Shown here: positions 46,327 through 54,357 of the stretch, piece by piece
Layout: the number at the start of each line of letters is the position of its first letter
How positions within the stretch are numbered: the first letter of the stretch is position 1
Source: Meridianimaribacter flavus
Lineage (GTDB): Bacteria; Bacteroidota; Bacteroidia; Flavobacteriales; Flavobacteriaceae
Assembly (NCBI RefSeq): GCF_004366715.1
Contig: NZ_SOQZ01000005.1
Span: 62,001 to 126,000, forward strand
Direction: 5' to 3'
DNA: 64,000 nucleotides
Notes under the pieces: model-generated
The model's input: the letters and a program-made list of their open reading frames with translations, nothing else
Database searches by the model: none
What the model was told of the DNA's origin: nothing
Position numbers and translations under genes: made by a program

Positions 46327-46358
46327 AAAAAGAGAGCTTGTCTAGGCTCTCTTTTTTG
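46327..46358 (+). terminator. Second terminator before the RDD gene
   Basis: AAAAAGAGAGC (46327-46337) pairs with GCTCTCTTTTT around an 8-base loop and is followed by TTTTTTGTTTT. No gene precedes it within 390 bases on the plus strand. Confidence 0.8.
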
Positions 46359-46430
46359 TTTTGTAAGTTTTCTCGTATTATTTTTGGTTAAACCACAACA
46401 TGTATAGCTCAACAAAAACAAATCATACCT

Positions 46431-46922
46431 ATGGAAATTACTGAAGACTTACTAGCAAGCAAAGGCAAGCGTTTTGTTAACCATCTTATAGATTTAGTGC
46501 CACAATACGCAGTTATATATGGGCTGTCTTATGGGTTTTACTATTTAGGGGAGTTCACAGGAAATTATGCATTGAGTGATTGGTTTAATGGAATGTCTAC
46601 AGTAATGGACTACGTTTTTACTTATTTACTATTACTTATCTATTACACCTTAATGGAAGGGTATACTGAAAGAACATTAGGTAAATATGTAACAAGAACA
46701 AAAGTCATTAAAATTGACGCTGAGCCTATAACGTTAAAAGATGCTTTTATAAGAAGCCTGTGCAGATTAATTCCTTTTGATATGTTATCCTTTTTGGGAA
46801 CAAATGGTAAAGGATGGCACGATTCTATCTCAAAAACTTATGTTGTTGACATTGATAAATTTGAATCTAAAAAGCAAAGCGAGATTAACCTTGAAGCTAT
46901 TGGTAATACTCTAATCGAGTAA
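46431..46922 (+). CDS. RDD family membrane protein
   Basis: 163 residues. RDD domain with the start GKRFVNHLIDLVPQYAVIYG (about 12-31) and typical YYTLMEGYTERTLGKYVTRT (about 81-100), with three membrane helices. RDD proteins include Na+/H+ antiporter-like transporters, but most have no known function. It converges with the PiT transporter gene, 4 bases apart. Confidence 0.85.
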   Translation: MEITEDLLASKGKRFVNHLIDLVPQYAVIYGLSYGFYYLGEFTGNYALSDWFNGMSTVMDYVFTYLLLLIYYTLMEGYTERTLGKYVTRTKVIKIDAEPITLKDAFIRSLCRLIPFDMLSFLGTNGKGWHDSISKTYVVDIDKFESKKQSEINLEAIGNTLIE

Positions 46923-46926
46923 ACTA

Positions 46927-49227
46927 CTACTCTTCTTCAGACGATTTAGATTTGTTTTTGTCTACAGCTATAGTTGCAGGTACAACGGTATCGTCATAAG
47001 CCTGATAATACTCTTCTAGTAAATTCATAGTAGCTGTAAGCAAATCTTTAGTTTCTAATAGAATGCTGAAATAAAGTGTCGTGTTTTTAGGACTCGATTC
47101 TTCAGTTCGAGTACGCTCCACTTGCTTTTGAATTTTTTGGGTGAGCGTATCAAAAATCACTTTTTTATTGTTAAGCACTTTGCCAATTTCTTCAAAAGTT
47201 TCGGAGTCAAATGAAGTTTTTGTATCATCAAATAAACGTTGAATTAGGTCATCAACCTCTTTAAGTTCCTTTATTTGACTAAACTTAAGCTTTTTGTGAT
47301 TGTTGTTAATGTGTTTGTGGCTTACCTTAGAAATGTATTCTAAAGATTGCGCCATATCTTGCAAGTAGCTTAAAATATTGATGTAGAAATTACTCGCATT
47401 AACACTTGGGTCTTCAAGATTTTTAATAAAATAGAAGATGTTATCTCTTAAATCTTCAATCTCAGAAGATAGTTTTTCAATATTCTTTTTATTCTTTTTA
47501 AGTGCGTTTAAGTTTTGAGTAGCTAATCCATTAATTGCACCAGAATATATTTTATTTCCTCTTTTAATAACGTTTGAAATGTTACCAGCACTTTCAACGA
47601 TAACGCCTTGTAGCGAGCTGCTTTCAGCTTTGTTTAAACTATCAGTTTCTTTAATTGATAAAGATTTTTTTCTGTGATTTAAATAGTTTTTTACAAGAAG
47701 AATTATGGCAATAGTTAATAATGCAGATAACGCATAACCTTTTCCGTAAAATAATATTACAGCCATAATAGCAGCAGCAGTAAAAGCGCACAAAGCAGTT
47801 AAGAACCAACCACCAATAACATTTAAAACTCCAGCAACTCTGTAAACAGCACTTTCACTTCCCCAAGCTCTATCAGCTAATGATGTACCCATTGCAACCA
47901 TAAATGTTACATAAGTAGTTGATAAAGGTAATTTCATAGATGTTGCTATAGAAATAAGTACACTAGCAACCATAAGGTTTACTGATGCTCTTACAAGGTC
48001 AAAAGCTGGTGCATCTTCTTTAGATGAGGTATAAGAAAGTACAGGTTTAACAAACTGTTTTTCAATTTTTTCTTTAGCAGAAGCAGAAAGAAGACTATTG
48101 AAGCTACTAGATATAGCAATACTTCCTCTAACGATACTACGCGATAAAAAGTTTGGTTCAAAACGCTCTTTTACATCATCTTGACGAGATAAATCTACTG
48201 ATGTTTTTACAACAGCCTTTGCCTTACTAGAAAACCATAAGGTAAGCACCATTACTAATCCAGCAATAAGTAAAAGGTAAGGTTCAGTTTTAACCTTTTC
48301 AGCTAAAGAGCCCATGCTAAATTCAGTAGGCAAAATACCACTAGCAGACCATTTATTGAAAGAGTCAAAAGCAGCAATAGGAACACCAATAAAGTTTACA
48401 AGGTCGTTACCTGCAAAAGCCATAGCTAACGCAAAAGTTCCTATGATGATAATCATTTTGTAAATATTGGTTTTAAATGCAGAGATAACAACCATTGATA
48501 TTAAAGACCAAGCAATAAGGTTGATGCCTAAAAAAGCAAGAGTGTTTTCTTGTACTAAGTCTAAAAAGTTACCACTCATAAATGTTGCACTTTTTAAACC
48601 TTTTATTATTATGAAATAAAGTATTGAAGTTACTGCAAATCCACTAAATACAGCTCCATACCAACTTGGTTTAGATTCGAATTTAAACGACAATAAAATT
48701 CTTGATATAAACTGGATTAGTGCACCAACACTAAATGCTATAACTACTGATAGTAGAATACCTAATATAATTTCAATAGCTTTCTCGTTATTGATATATG
48801 TCCCAAGATCTAGAATGCTTTGAGTGTCATCAGCATTTATTTTAAGTAAAGCCACACAAACCGAAGCTCCTAATAATTCAAATACAATAGATACAGTAGT
48901 TGAAGTAGGTAACCCAAGTGTATTAAAGAAATCTAGCAAAAGAATATCTGTAATCATTACAGCCATAAAAATGACCATGATTTCATCAAACATAAATTGC
49001 CCAGGATTAAAGATACCCTTTCTTGCAACTTCCATCATTCCGCTAGATGATAACGCTCCAAGAGCAACACCAAGACTAGCGACTATCATTATAGTTTTAA
49101 ACGTAATTGCTTTAGAACCTATAGCAGAGTTTAAAAAGTTAACAGCATCATTACTAACACCAACTACAAGGTCAGCTATTGCTAAAAAAGCTAAAGCGAC
49201 CAACATGTAGATATAAATATTTTCCAT
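46927..49227 (-). CDS. PiT inorganic phosphate transporter with PhoU-like tail
   Basis: 766 residues. The N-terminal part (about 1-530) is the inner-membrane PiT domain: the two signature repeats are GVSNDAVNFLNSAIGSKA (about 23-40) and FAGNDLVNFIGVPIAAFDSF (about 272-291). The C-terminal 225 residues (about 540-766) are soluble, helical and charged and look like a PhoU/DUF47-type domain fused to the transporter. It probably imports phosphate with H+ or Na+ as counter-ion. Two 11-bp spaced Pho-box-like words lie 54-71 bases upstream of the start. Confidence 0.92.
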   Translation of the reverse strand: MENIYIYMLVALAFLAIADLVVGVSNDAVNFLNSAIGSKAITFKTIMIVASLGVALGALSSSGMMEVARKGIFNPGQFMFDEIMVIFMAVMITDILLLDFFNTLGLPTSTTVSIVFELLGASVCVALLKINADDTQSILDLGTYINNEKAIEIILGILLSVVIAFSVGALIQFISRILLSFKFESKPSWYGAVFSGFAVTSILYFIIIKGLKSATFMSGNFLDLVQENTLAFLGINLIAWSLISMVVISAFKTNIYKMIIIIGTFALAMAFAGNDLVNFIGVPIAAFDSFNKWSASGILPTEFSMGSLAEKVKTEPYLLLIAGLVMVLTLWFSSKAKAVVKTSVDLSRQDDVKERFEPNFLSRSIVRGSIAISSSFNSLLSASAKEKIEKQFVKPVLSYTSSKEDAPAFDLVRASVNLMVASVLISIATSMKLPLSTTYVTFMVAMGTSLADRAWGSESAVYRVAGVLNVIGGWFLTALCAFTAAAIMAVILFYGKGYALSALLTIAIILLVKNYLNHRKKSLSIKETDSLNKAESSSLQGVIVESAGNISNVIKRGNKIYSGAINGLATQNLNALKKNKKNIEKLSSEIEDLRDNIFYFIKNLEDPSVNASNFYINILSYLQDMAQSLEYISKVSHKHINNNHKKLKFSQIKELKEVDDLIQRLFDDTKTSFDSETFEEIGKVLNNKKVIFDTLTQKIQKQVERTRTEESSPKNTTLYFSILLETKDLLTATMNLLEEYYQAYDDTVVPATIAVDKNKSKSSEEE

Positions 49228-49280
49228 TAAGAAAGAGTCAAAATTTAATTAGCAAATTTCTTGTTTTAAATTGAACGAAA

Positions 49281-49298
49281 TGTTACCAAAATGTTATG
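49281..49298. promoter_or_regulatory. Pho-box-like direct repeat upstream of the PiT gene
   Basis: TGTTACC AAAA TGTTATG is a direct repeat of 7-base words spaced by 4 bases, an 11-bp period as in PhoB and PhoP boxes. On the PiT coding strand it reads ATAACA-TTTTG-GTAACA, close to the TTAACA-N5 form of B. subtilis PhoP sites. It lies 54 bases before the PiT start. Confidence 0.5.
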
Positions 49299-49429
49299 TT
49301 CTTTTTAACTAACATATATTATAGAAGTAGGTTAGCTATTGTTTTTATTATGAAATGTGAACTTTCAATGTTAAATTTTTATTTTTTTAAAAAATTAAAC
49401 AATTGTAAATCAGCTAATTATAATTTCAA

Positions 49430-49480
49430 TGTTAATTTAATGTTACGTAAGTGTTACCAAAATGTTTTAAAATTGTAAAT
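49430..49480 (+). promoter_or_regulatory. Five-unit 11-bp array upstream of the MORN-repeat gene
   Basis: The words TGTTA (49430), TGTTA (49441), TGTTA (49452), TGTTT (49463) and TGTAA (49474) recur at exactly 11-bp steps. The array ends 7 bases before a -7 box (TATATTTG, 49488-49495), the position expected for an activator that replaces the upstream promoter element. Confidence 0.55.
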
Positions 49481-49487
49481 ATATCTT

Positions 49488-49495
49488 TATATTTG
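49488..49495 (+). promoter_or_regulatory. -7 box of the MORN-repeat gene
   Basis: TATATTTG matches TAnnTTTG and gives a leader of about 27 bases before the ATG at 49528. There is no clear -33 TTG; the 11-bp array occupies that position. Confidence 0.55.
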
Positions 49496-49527
49496 TTACA
49501 TAATCATTAATTAAAACCCAAAGTAAC

Positions 49528-49878
49528 ATGAAAAATATAGTATTAGTTGTATTGATGTTGGTGTCTAGTTTAAGTTTTGCTCAGGTAGATGCTAAGGTAG
49601 AAAAAAAAGGAGATTTAACTATGGTTACTTATTATCATGATAATGGTAATGTTGAACAAGAAGGAACTTTTAATGCTAAGGGTGAATTGCATGGTGTTTG
49701 GACAAGTTACGATTTAAAAGGTAATAAAGTTGCTGTTGGTAATTATAACAATGGTCAAAAATCTGGTAAATGGTTTTTTTGGGTAGATGATACACTAAAA
49801 GAAGTAGACTACAAAGATTCTAAAATTGCTAGTGTACAAGAGTGGAAACAATCTACTGATGTAGCTATAAGAAATTAA
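49528..49878 (+). CDS. exported MORN-repeat (YwqK-like) protein
   Basis: 116 residues. A signal peptide (about 1-18; LVSSLSFAQ) leads to at least three MORN-like units: YYHDNGNVEQEGTFNAKGE, VWTSYDLKGNKVAVGNYNNG and KSGKWFFWVDDTLKEVDY. Such proteins are often labelled antitoxin YwqK by database transfer, but nothing here supports a toxin-antitoxin role. It stands between the PiT transporter and the TonB-dependent receptor, under an array of 11-bp repeats. Function unknown. Confidence 0.8.
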   Translation: MKNIVLVVLMLVSSLSFAQVDAKVEKKGDLTMVTYYHDNGNVEQEGTFNAKGELHGVWTSYDLKGNKVAVGNYNNGQKSGKWFFWVDDTLKEVDYKDSKIASVQEWKQSTDVAIRN

Positions 49879-49901
49879 GTTTATCCTTATTAAATTAAAG
49901 C

Positions 49902-49934
49902 AAAAAGGCACTCTGAAAAGAGTGCCCTTTTTTA
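49902..49934. terminator. Bidirectional terminator
   Basis: AAAAAGGCACTCT pairs with AGAGTGCC and a following T run around a GAAA loop. It ends the MORN-repeat transcript and lies just beyond the stop of the convergent receptor gene. Confidence 0.85.
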
Positions 49935-49953
49935 TTTTATAAAACTAATTTGA

Positions 49954-52791
49954 TTAAAATTTAAAGCTATAACCTAAAGAAAATTCAATTCCTGGATCTC
50001 TTAATGAGAATATTTGATCATCTGCTCTAAAAGATTCTGATAAGCTTTCTTTCTTATCGTTTAATAGGTTGCTTATTTTTAATTCTATAGAAGAGTTTTT
50101 GGTCTCTCCAAAAGCTTTGTTTAATGTAAAGTTTAAACTGTTAAAAGGCTGTGTGTAAACATCAGGAACAATTCCTGTTCCAACAACCTCAAGTGTTTTA
50201 CCTTGTACATTATAAAATAATCCCGTTTGTAAACCAATGTCTTCGTTGTTATAGTCTAAACCAATATTTAATAAAAATGGTGATTGTCCTTGTAGGTCAC
50301 GCTCTCTATCTATTGATTCTCCTTCTCTTGCAGCAAGTACTCTACGGTTGTATTCTTGCTGAGACATTTCAAGTTTTGAACTTATTACAGATACGTTAGC
50401 ATTGAATTTAAGGTCATTTAAACTTTCTAAAATAAAGCCTAATCGTTGTCTAAATTCAAACTCACCACCTATTACAGTAGCATTACCTAAATTAGCAGGT
50501 GTTAATTGGTTTGCTGCTGATTCGAAAAATGTAATTTCGATAGGGTCTTTAAAGTCTTTATAAAAACCACTTATTGCAAACATTTGACCTGAATCTCCAT
50601 AACGCTCATATCTTAAATCAAAGTTGTTGATGTAAGAAGGAACCAAGTCTAAATCACCAATAAACAGTCTGTTAGTAATTGGGTCATAGATTTGTGAGTT
50701 TGATTGTTCCTTAAATGATGGTCTAGCTGTAGTACGATAGTAAGAAGCTCTTAAATTTACATTGTCATTTAAAGAATAAATTAAGTTTGCTGATGGGAAA
50801 AAGTCAAACTTATCTTGAACTTCTTCTCTTTCATAAACAATGTCTTCTTGAGTATCTGCACCAGTATAATAAGCTTTAAAATACTCAGTTCTTAAACCTA
50901 AAACGGTTTTGAATTTCTCAGTAATGTTAAACTCATTAGAAATGTAAGTTGAAGCAATGTTATGTTCACCTTCATAAGCGTTATCTGGATTAAACGTATC
51001 ACCAAAGGTAATATGAGTTCCGCTATCAGAGTCAGGTGTCCAAATGTTTTGTGTAGCTAATAAGTTATCTACATTTCCGTTTTCAATAAATGAATCGTCT
51101 CCAGTTATTTGAAAAGTGAATGCATCAATACTAAAATCTCTAAACTTATATACATAGCTACCACCAAACTTTAATTGCGCAGGACTATTAAAAAGGTTGT
51201 ATTTTTTCTTTAAGTCAATTTTACCAACCCAGTTTTCTTCTTGAAGCCATCTCCAAATTCTTATTGGGTATGTAGCAGTACTAGGACTAATAACAAATGT
51301 GTTATTGTCTGAAGGTCTCAATGGTGTAATACGATGATCTTTGTCGTACACTTTAGAAAAGGTAGGAGAAAGTTTCCAATCTAAATTCCATGCATTTTCG
51401 TCATTGCTAAATCTATGACTACCACTAAGCAAAAAGTTAGTTACAGAACGCTCAGTATAAGTAAGTGCATTTTTATAGATAGGAGCTTGAGCTCCACCAG
51501 TTCCATCTTCAGAGATCTCTTGGTTATATACACCTGCAGTTGATTCACCATTTTGAATATGTAGTGCATTAAATTTGTACTTTGACTTTTTAGTCTTAAG
51601 AGATACACCGGCAAGTCCATTTAAAATAATATTGTTAATACCTTCAGATCCTCTTGAGCTTAATGTGCTGTTAAGTTGGTATTCAGATGGGTCACCATTT
51701 TGTCTTATCCAAGCTCCATCTATTCTTTCTTCATAAAATGTTGTTTCATTTTTGTAAGAAAAAGAGGTTTGGTAACCTAGTTTCATATCATTACCTAAAT
51801 CATACTGATCACCAAGTGTAAAACCTAAGTCAAAATTCATTCCGCTATTTTCTTGCTTAGCGGCTAATTCTTTATTGAATTTATCTGTTAAAGAAGTCAA
51901 TAACAATCTGTTTTCAAAAGTACCAGGTATAGGTTGGTATCTGTTTATTGGAAGATTTCTTGTGCCATCGTCATAACCAAAAAAATCAGTATCACTACCA
52001 GTATATGTCAAGTATTTGTCATTAAAGTGCATATCAGGATTGTATCCCATACCTAGAGAAATTGAAGACTCAAATTTATTTGGGAAATCTTTTGTGATAA
52101 TATCAACTACACCACCTGTAAAATCAGCAGGATACTCAGCAGAAGCAGACTTTAAAACTATTACATTATCAAGTATACTTGTTGGGAATAAATCCATTTG
52201 AATTGTGTTTCTGTCTGGATCTAAACCAGGAATATCAACACCATTTAAAATAGATTTGGTATAACGGTCTCCAAGACCTCTAACATACACATATTTTCCA
52301 CCTTGAATAGAAACACCAGGTACACTTTTTACTGCCGTAGCTACTGAACTTGCTCCACTACTTTTAATGGATTGAGCAGAAAGACCATCTAATAAAGTCA
52401 CAGACTTTTTTTGCATGTTCAATACTGCATTTTCAGTATTTCTTTTTACTGTTGTGGTTACTACAACGGTTTCAAGTGAGTTTGTACTTAAGGTAACATC
52501 AATTACAGTAATTTCGTTAGACTTGATAACAATTTCACTTATTTCTTGAGTGTCATAACCAACAAAAGAAAATATTAAAGTATAAGTTCCAGGTTCTAAT
52601 TCTAATTCATATTTTCCATCAAAGTCTGAAGTTGTACCAGTAGTAGTGCCTTTTACAAGTATGTTTGCAAAAGCCATTGGTTCAACAAACTCACCATCCA
52701 TTACTGTTCCGGCAACTTTACCCTTTTGAGCATAAGAAAAAGAAACTGCAAGAAAGAAAAAGAAAATAAATGTAGATATATTTTTTTTCAT
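49954..52791 (-). CDS. TonB-dependent outer-membrane receptor
   Basis: 945 residues from the ATG at 52791 (MKKNISTFIFFFFLAVSFSY, signal peptide); an in-frame upstream codon is not a credible start. The N-terminal CarboxypepD_reg-like domain (about 24-108) is followed by the plug domain (VKSVPGVSIQGGKYVYVRGL, about 152-171) and a beta barrel to the C-terminal aromatic end (GYSFKF). No SusD-like gene is adjacent; instead it lies 93 bases after a beta-helix lipoprotein gene. Substrate uncertain; Pho-box-like repeats before the lipoprotein gene suggest a phosphorus compound. Confidence 0.92.
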   Translation of the reverse strand: MKKNISTFIFFFFLAVSFSYAQKGKVAGTVMDGEFVEPMAFANILVKGTTTGTTSDFDGKYELELEPGTYTLIFSFVGYDTQEISEIVIKSNEITVIDVTLSTNSLETVVVTTTVKRNTENAVLNMQKKSVTLLDGLSAQSIKSSGASSVATAVKSVPGVSIQGGKYVYVRGLGDRYTKSILNGVDIPGLDPDRNTIQMDLFPTSILDNVIVLKSASAEYPADFTGGVVDIITKDFPNKFESSISLGMGYNPDMHFNDKYLTYTGSDTDFFGYDDGTRNLPINRYQPIPGTFENRLLLTSLTDKFNKELAAKQENSGMNFDLGFTLGDQYDLGNDMKLGYQTSFSYKNETTFYEERIDGAWIRQNGDPSEYQLNSTLSSRGSEGINNIILNGLAGVSLKTKKSKYKFNALHIQNGESTAGVYNQEISEDGTGGAQAPIYKNALTYTERSVTNFLLSGSHRFSNDENAWNLDWKLSPTFSKVYDKDHRITPLRPSDNNTFVISPSTATYPIRIWRWLQEENWVGKIDLKKKYNLFNSPAQLKFGGSYVYKFRDFSIDAFTFQITGDDSFIENGNVDNLLATQNIWTPDSDSGTHITFGDTFNPDNAYEGEHNIASTYISNEFNITEKFKTVLGLRTEYFKAYYTGADTQEDIVYEREEVQDKFDFFPSANLIYSLNDNVNLRASYYRTTARPSFKEQSNSQIYDPITNRLFIGDLDLVPSYINNFDLRYERYGDSGQMFAISGFYKDFKDPIEITFFESAANQLTPANLGNATVIGGEFEFRQRLGFILESLNDLKFNANVSVISSKLEMSQQEYNRRVLAAREGESIDRERDLQGQSPFLLNIGLDYNNEDIGLQTGLFYNVQGKTLEVVGTGIVPDVYTQPFNSLNFTLNKAFGETKNSSIELKISNLLNDKKESLSESFRADDQIFSLRDPGIEFSLGYSFKF

Positions 52792-52807
52792 AATAAATAT
52801 TCTATAA

Positions 52808-52848
52808 ACAATTGTCCACCCTATTTTAGTGGACAATTGTTTTTTTTA
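52808..52848. terminator. Hairpin between lipoprotein and receptor genes
   Basis: ACAATTGTCCAC (52808-52819) pairs perfectly with GTGGACAATTGT (52829-52840). The T run lies on the plus strand, where no gene ends. For the minus-strand mRNA it is an intercistronic hairpin with only a weak U tract, better suited to partial termination or protection of the upstream lipoprotein message. Confidence 0.6.
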
Positions 52849-52884
52849 AGGGAGTTAAAACGTTGTCTAGATTAATGTCTAGAT

Positions 52885-54156
52885 TTATTGCAAAGCACCA
52901 GAAGCGCTAGCATAAGTCCAGTCAAAGTCTGATAAATCAGCTCCAACTGTTTGAGATCCTAGAGTTACAGCAGTAGCTTCAGATCCAAAACCTGTTACTG
53001 TTACAGTTTCAGCTTTATTTACAAAGATGTCTTCTACGTTAGCAACACCTGTAGGTAAAACAATTTCCCAGTTGCTAAAAGTTACTAAACCATCGTTGTA
53101 ATTAGTTGCAACACCATCGTTGTCTAATTCAACATCTGACTCAGCTTTAAATCCGTAAGCAAGAATATTGTTTGTAGCTCCCATTGCATTACTTCTATAG
53201 TCAGCATACTCACCATCAGCAGTTACAGTGTTACCAATAATAGTTGCGTTTTGTAAAGTAAAAGAACCTGTTAAAGAACCTTCAGGACCATCAATTTCAA
53301 ATGCGTGGTCAGAAGCTTCCCCTAATACTACAACAGCGTTATCAATAGTACCAGAGTAAGCTTGATCAATATCTAAAGCGTCATCTCCTTGTCCCCAAAC
53401 TAATAAGTTAGAAGCGTTAACTGAACCACCAAAGAATTCAATACCGTCGTCTACGTTAGCAACAACTTCAATATTGCTAATAAGAGTTCCAGTTCCAACA
53501 CCACCTAGAGTTAAACCGTTAATTTCGTTACCTTCTCCAATTAAAGCTCCACCATGACGAATAGAAATATATTGTAATACACCAGAGTTGTCAGCAGCAT
53601 CAGAACCACCATAAAGACCAAATGTGTCATCAGCAGGAATACCTTCTATTTGAGCTTCAGTAATATCTCCAGAGAAAGAACATGGAGCATAACCCATAAC
53701 TAATAATCCTCCCCAAAGACCTCTATCGTTTACATCTAGGTTAGTACCAGCAGTTTCTCCACAAGTAATGTTATCACTTGTAGAAGTAAAGATAATTGGC
53801 TGAGAAGCAGTCCCTACAGCGTTTATTTTAGCACCTCTAGCAATAATTAATGCAGAAGCTAATGAACCAGTTCCTGGAGAACCTTTAATTATTGTACCTG
53901 GTTGGATAGTTAAAGTAGCACCATTGTCTACCACTACTTTTTGGTTTAAAACATAAATGTTGTCGCTAGACCAAGTTGTGTCTGAAGTAATTGCTCCTGT
54001 TACAGAAACAGTAGGACAAATATCTCCTCCACCATCTCCACCACCTTGATTGATGATTGTAGTTTCCTCAATAATAATAGGAGTATCGTCATCTTTAAAA
54101 CAGCCAGTAAATACTAATGATAGCATTGTTAATACGGCTAAAGTTAATTTTCTCAT
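52885..54156 (-). CDS. surface lipoprotein with right-handed beta-helix fold
   Basis: 423 residues. A lipoprotein signal (LVFTGCFKDDD; lipidated Cys19) is followed by acidic residues, as in surface-exposed Bacteroidota lipoproteins. The body is rich in Gly, Asn, Thr and Val with regular beta-strand spacing (ATLTIQPGTIIKG, ISNIEVVANVDDGIEFFGGS, QNATIIGNTVT), typical of a parallel beta helix. Such proteins are sometimes mislabelled as multidrug transporters. It is transcribed just before the TonB-dependent receptor, in the position where a SusD partner would stand. A six-unit 11-bp array lies upstream. Confidence 0.82.
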   Translation of the reverse strand: MRKLTLAVLTMLSLVFTGCFKDDDTPIIIEETTIINQGGGDGGGDICPTVSVTGAITSDTTWSSDNIYVLNQKVVVDNGATLTIQPGTIIKGSPGTGSLASALIIARGAKINAVGTASQPIIFTSTSDNITCGETAGTNLDVNDRGLWGGLLVMGYAPCSFSGDITEAQIEGIPADDTFGLYGGSDAADNSGVLQYISIRHGGALIGEGNEINGLTLGGVGTGTLISNIEVVANVDDGIEFFGGSVNASNLLVWGQGDDALDIDQAYSGTIDNAVVVLGEASDHAFEIDGPEGSLTGSFTLQNATIIGNTVTADGEYADYRSNAMGATNNILAYGFKAESDVELDNDGVATNYNDGLVTFSNWEIVLPTGVANVEDIFVNKAETVTVTGFGSEATAVTLGSQTVGADLSDFDWTYASASGALQ

Positions 54157-54217
54157 TTTACTTTTTTTTAAAATAGTTTTGTTATATTAAATCGATGCTG
54201 CAAAGAAACTGTTGAAC

Positions 54218-54277
54218 TGTAAAGACAAGGTTAATCAGAAGTTAAACATTGGTAATAAAAAAGTTATTTAAATGTTA
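54218..54277. promoter_or_regulatory. Six-unit 11-bp array upstream of the lipoprotein gene
   Basis: Words at exact 11-bp steps on the plus strand: TGTAA (54218), GGTTA (54229), AGTTA (54240), GGTAA (54251), AGTTA (54262) and TGTTA (54273). On the lipoprotein coding strand these read as TAACA/TAACT/TTACC words, resembling PhoP boxes of the TTAACA-N5 type. The array lies 62-121 bases upstream of the lipoprotein start and 80 bases before the divergent dGTPase gene. Confidence 0.55.
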
Positions 54278-54357
54278 CCAAACCTTGATTTTTTGAGTTT
54301 CTCTAAACATTAAATTAACATTGAATTAGCTATCTTGCGAGCACTTAATATTTTGTT

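Larger units (their letters stand above)
45936..46430. other. Intergenic stretch between the LytTR regulator and the RDD gene
   Basis: 495 bases without a gene. The left part is AT-rich and shows only the regulator promoter. From 46172 there are two small hairpins and a strong terminator (to 46252), then a further 75 bases without a gene and a second terminator at 46327-46358. The RDD gene starts 72 bases later. Confidence 0.55.

Noticed and set aside
49296-49478. 60-codon plus-strand ORF
   Set aside because: It runs through the 11-bp repeat array and has a low-complexity, AT-driven composition with no promoter or family match.
49528-49878. Toxin-antitoxin system (YwqK antitoxin label)
   Set aside because: MORN-repeat exported proteins often carry this label, but the protein has a signal peptide and no toxin gene is adjacent.
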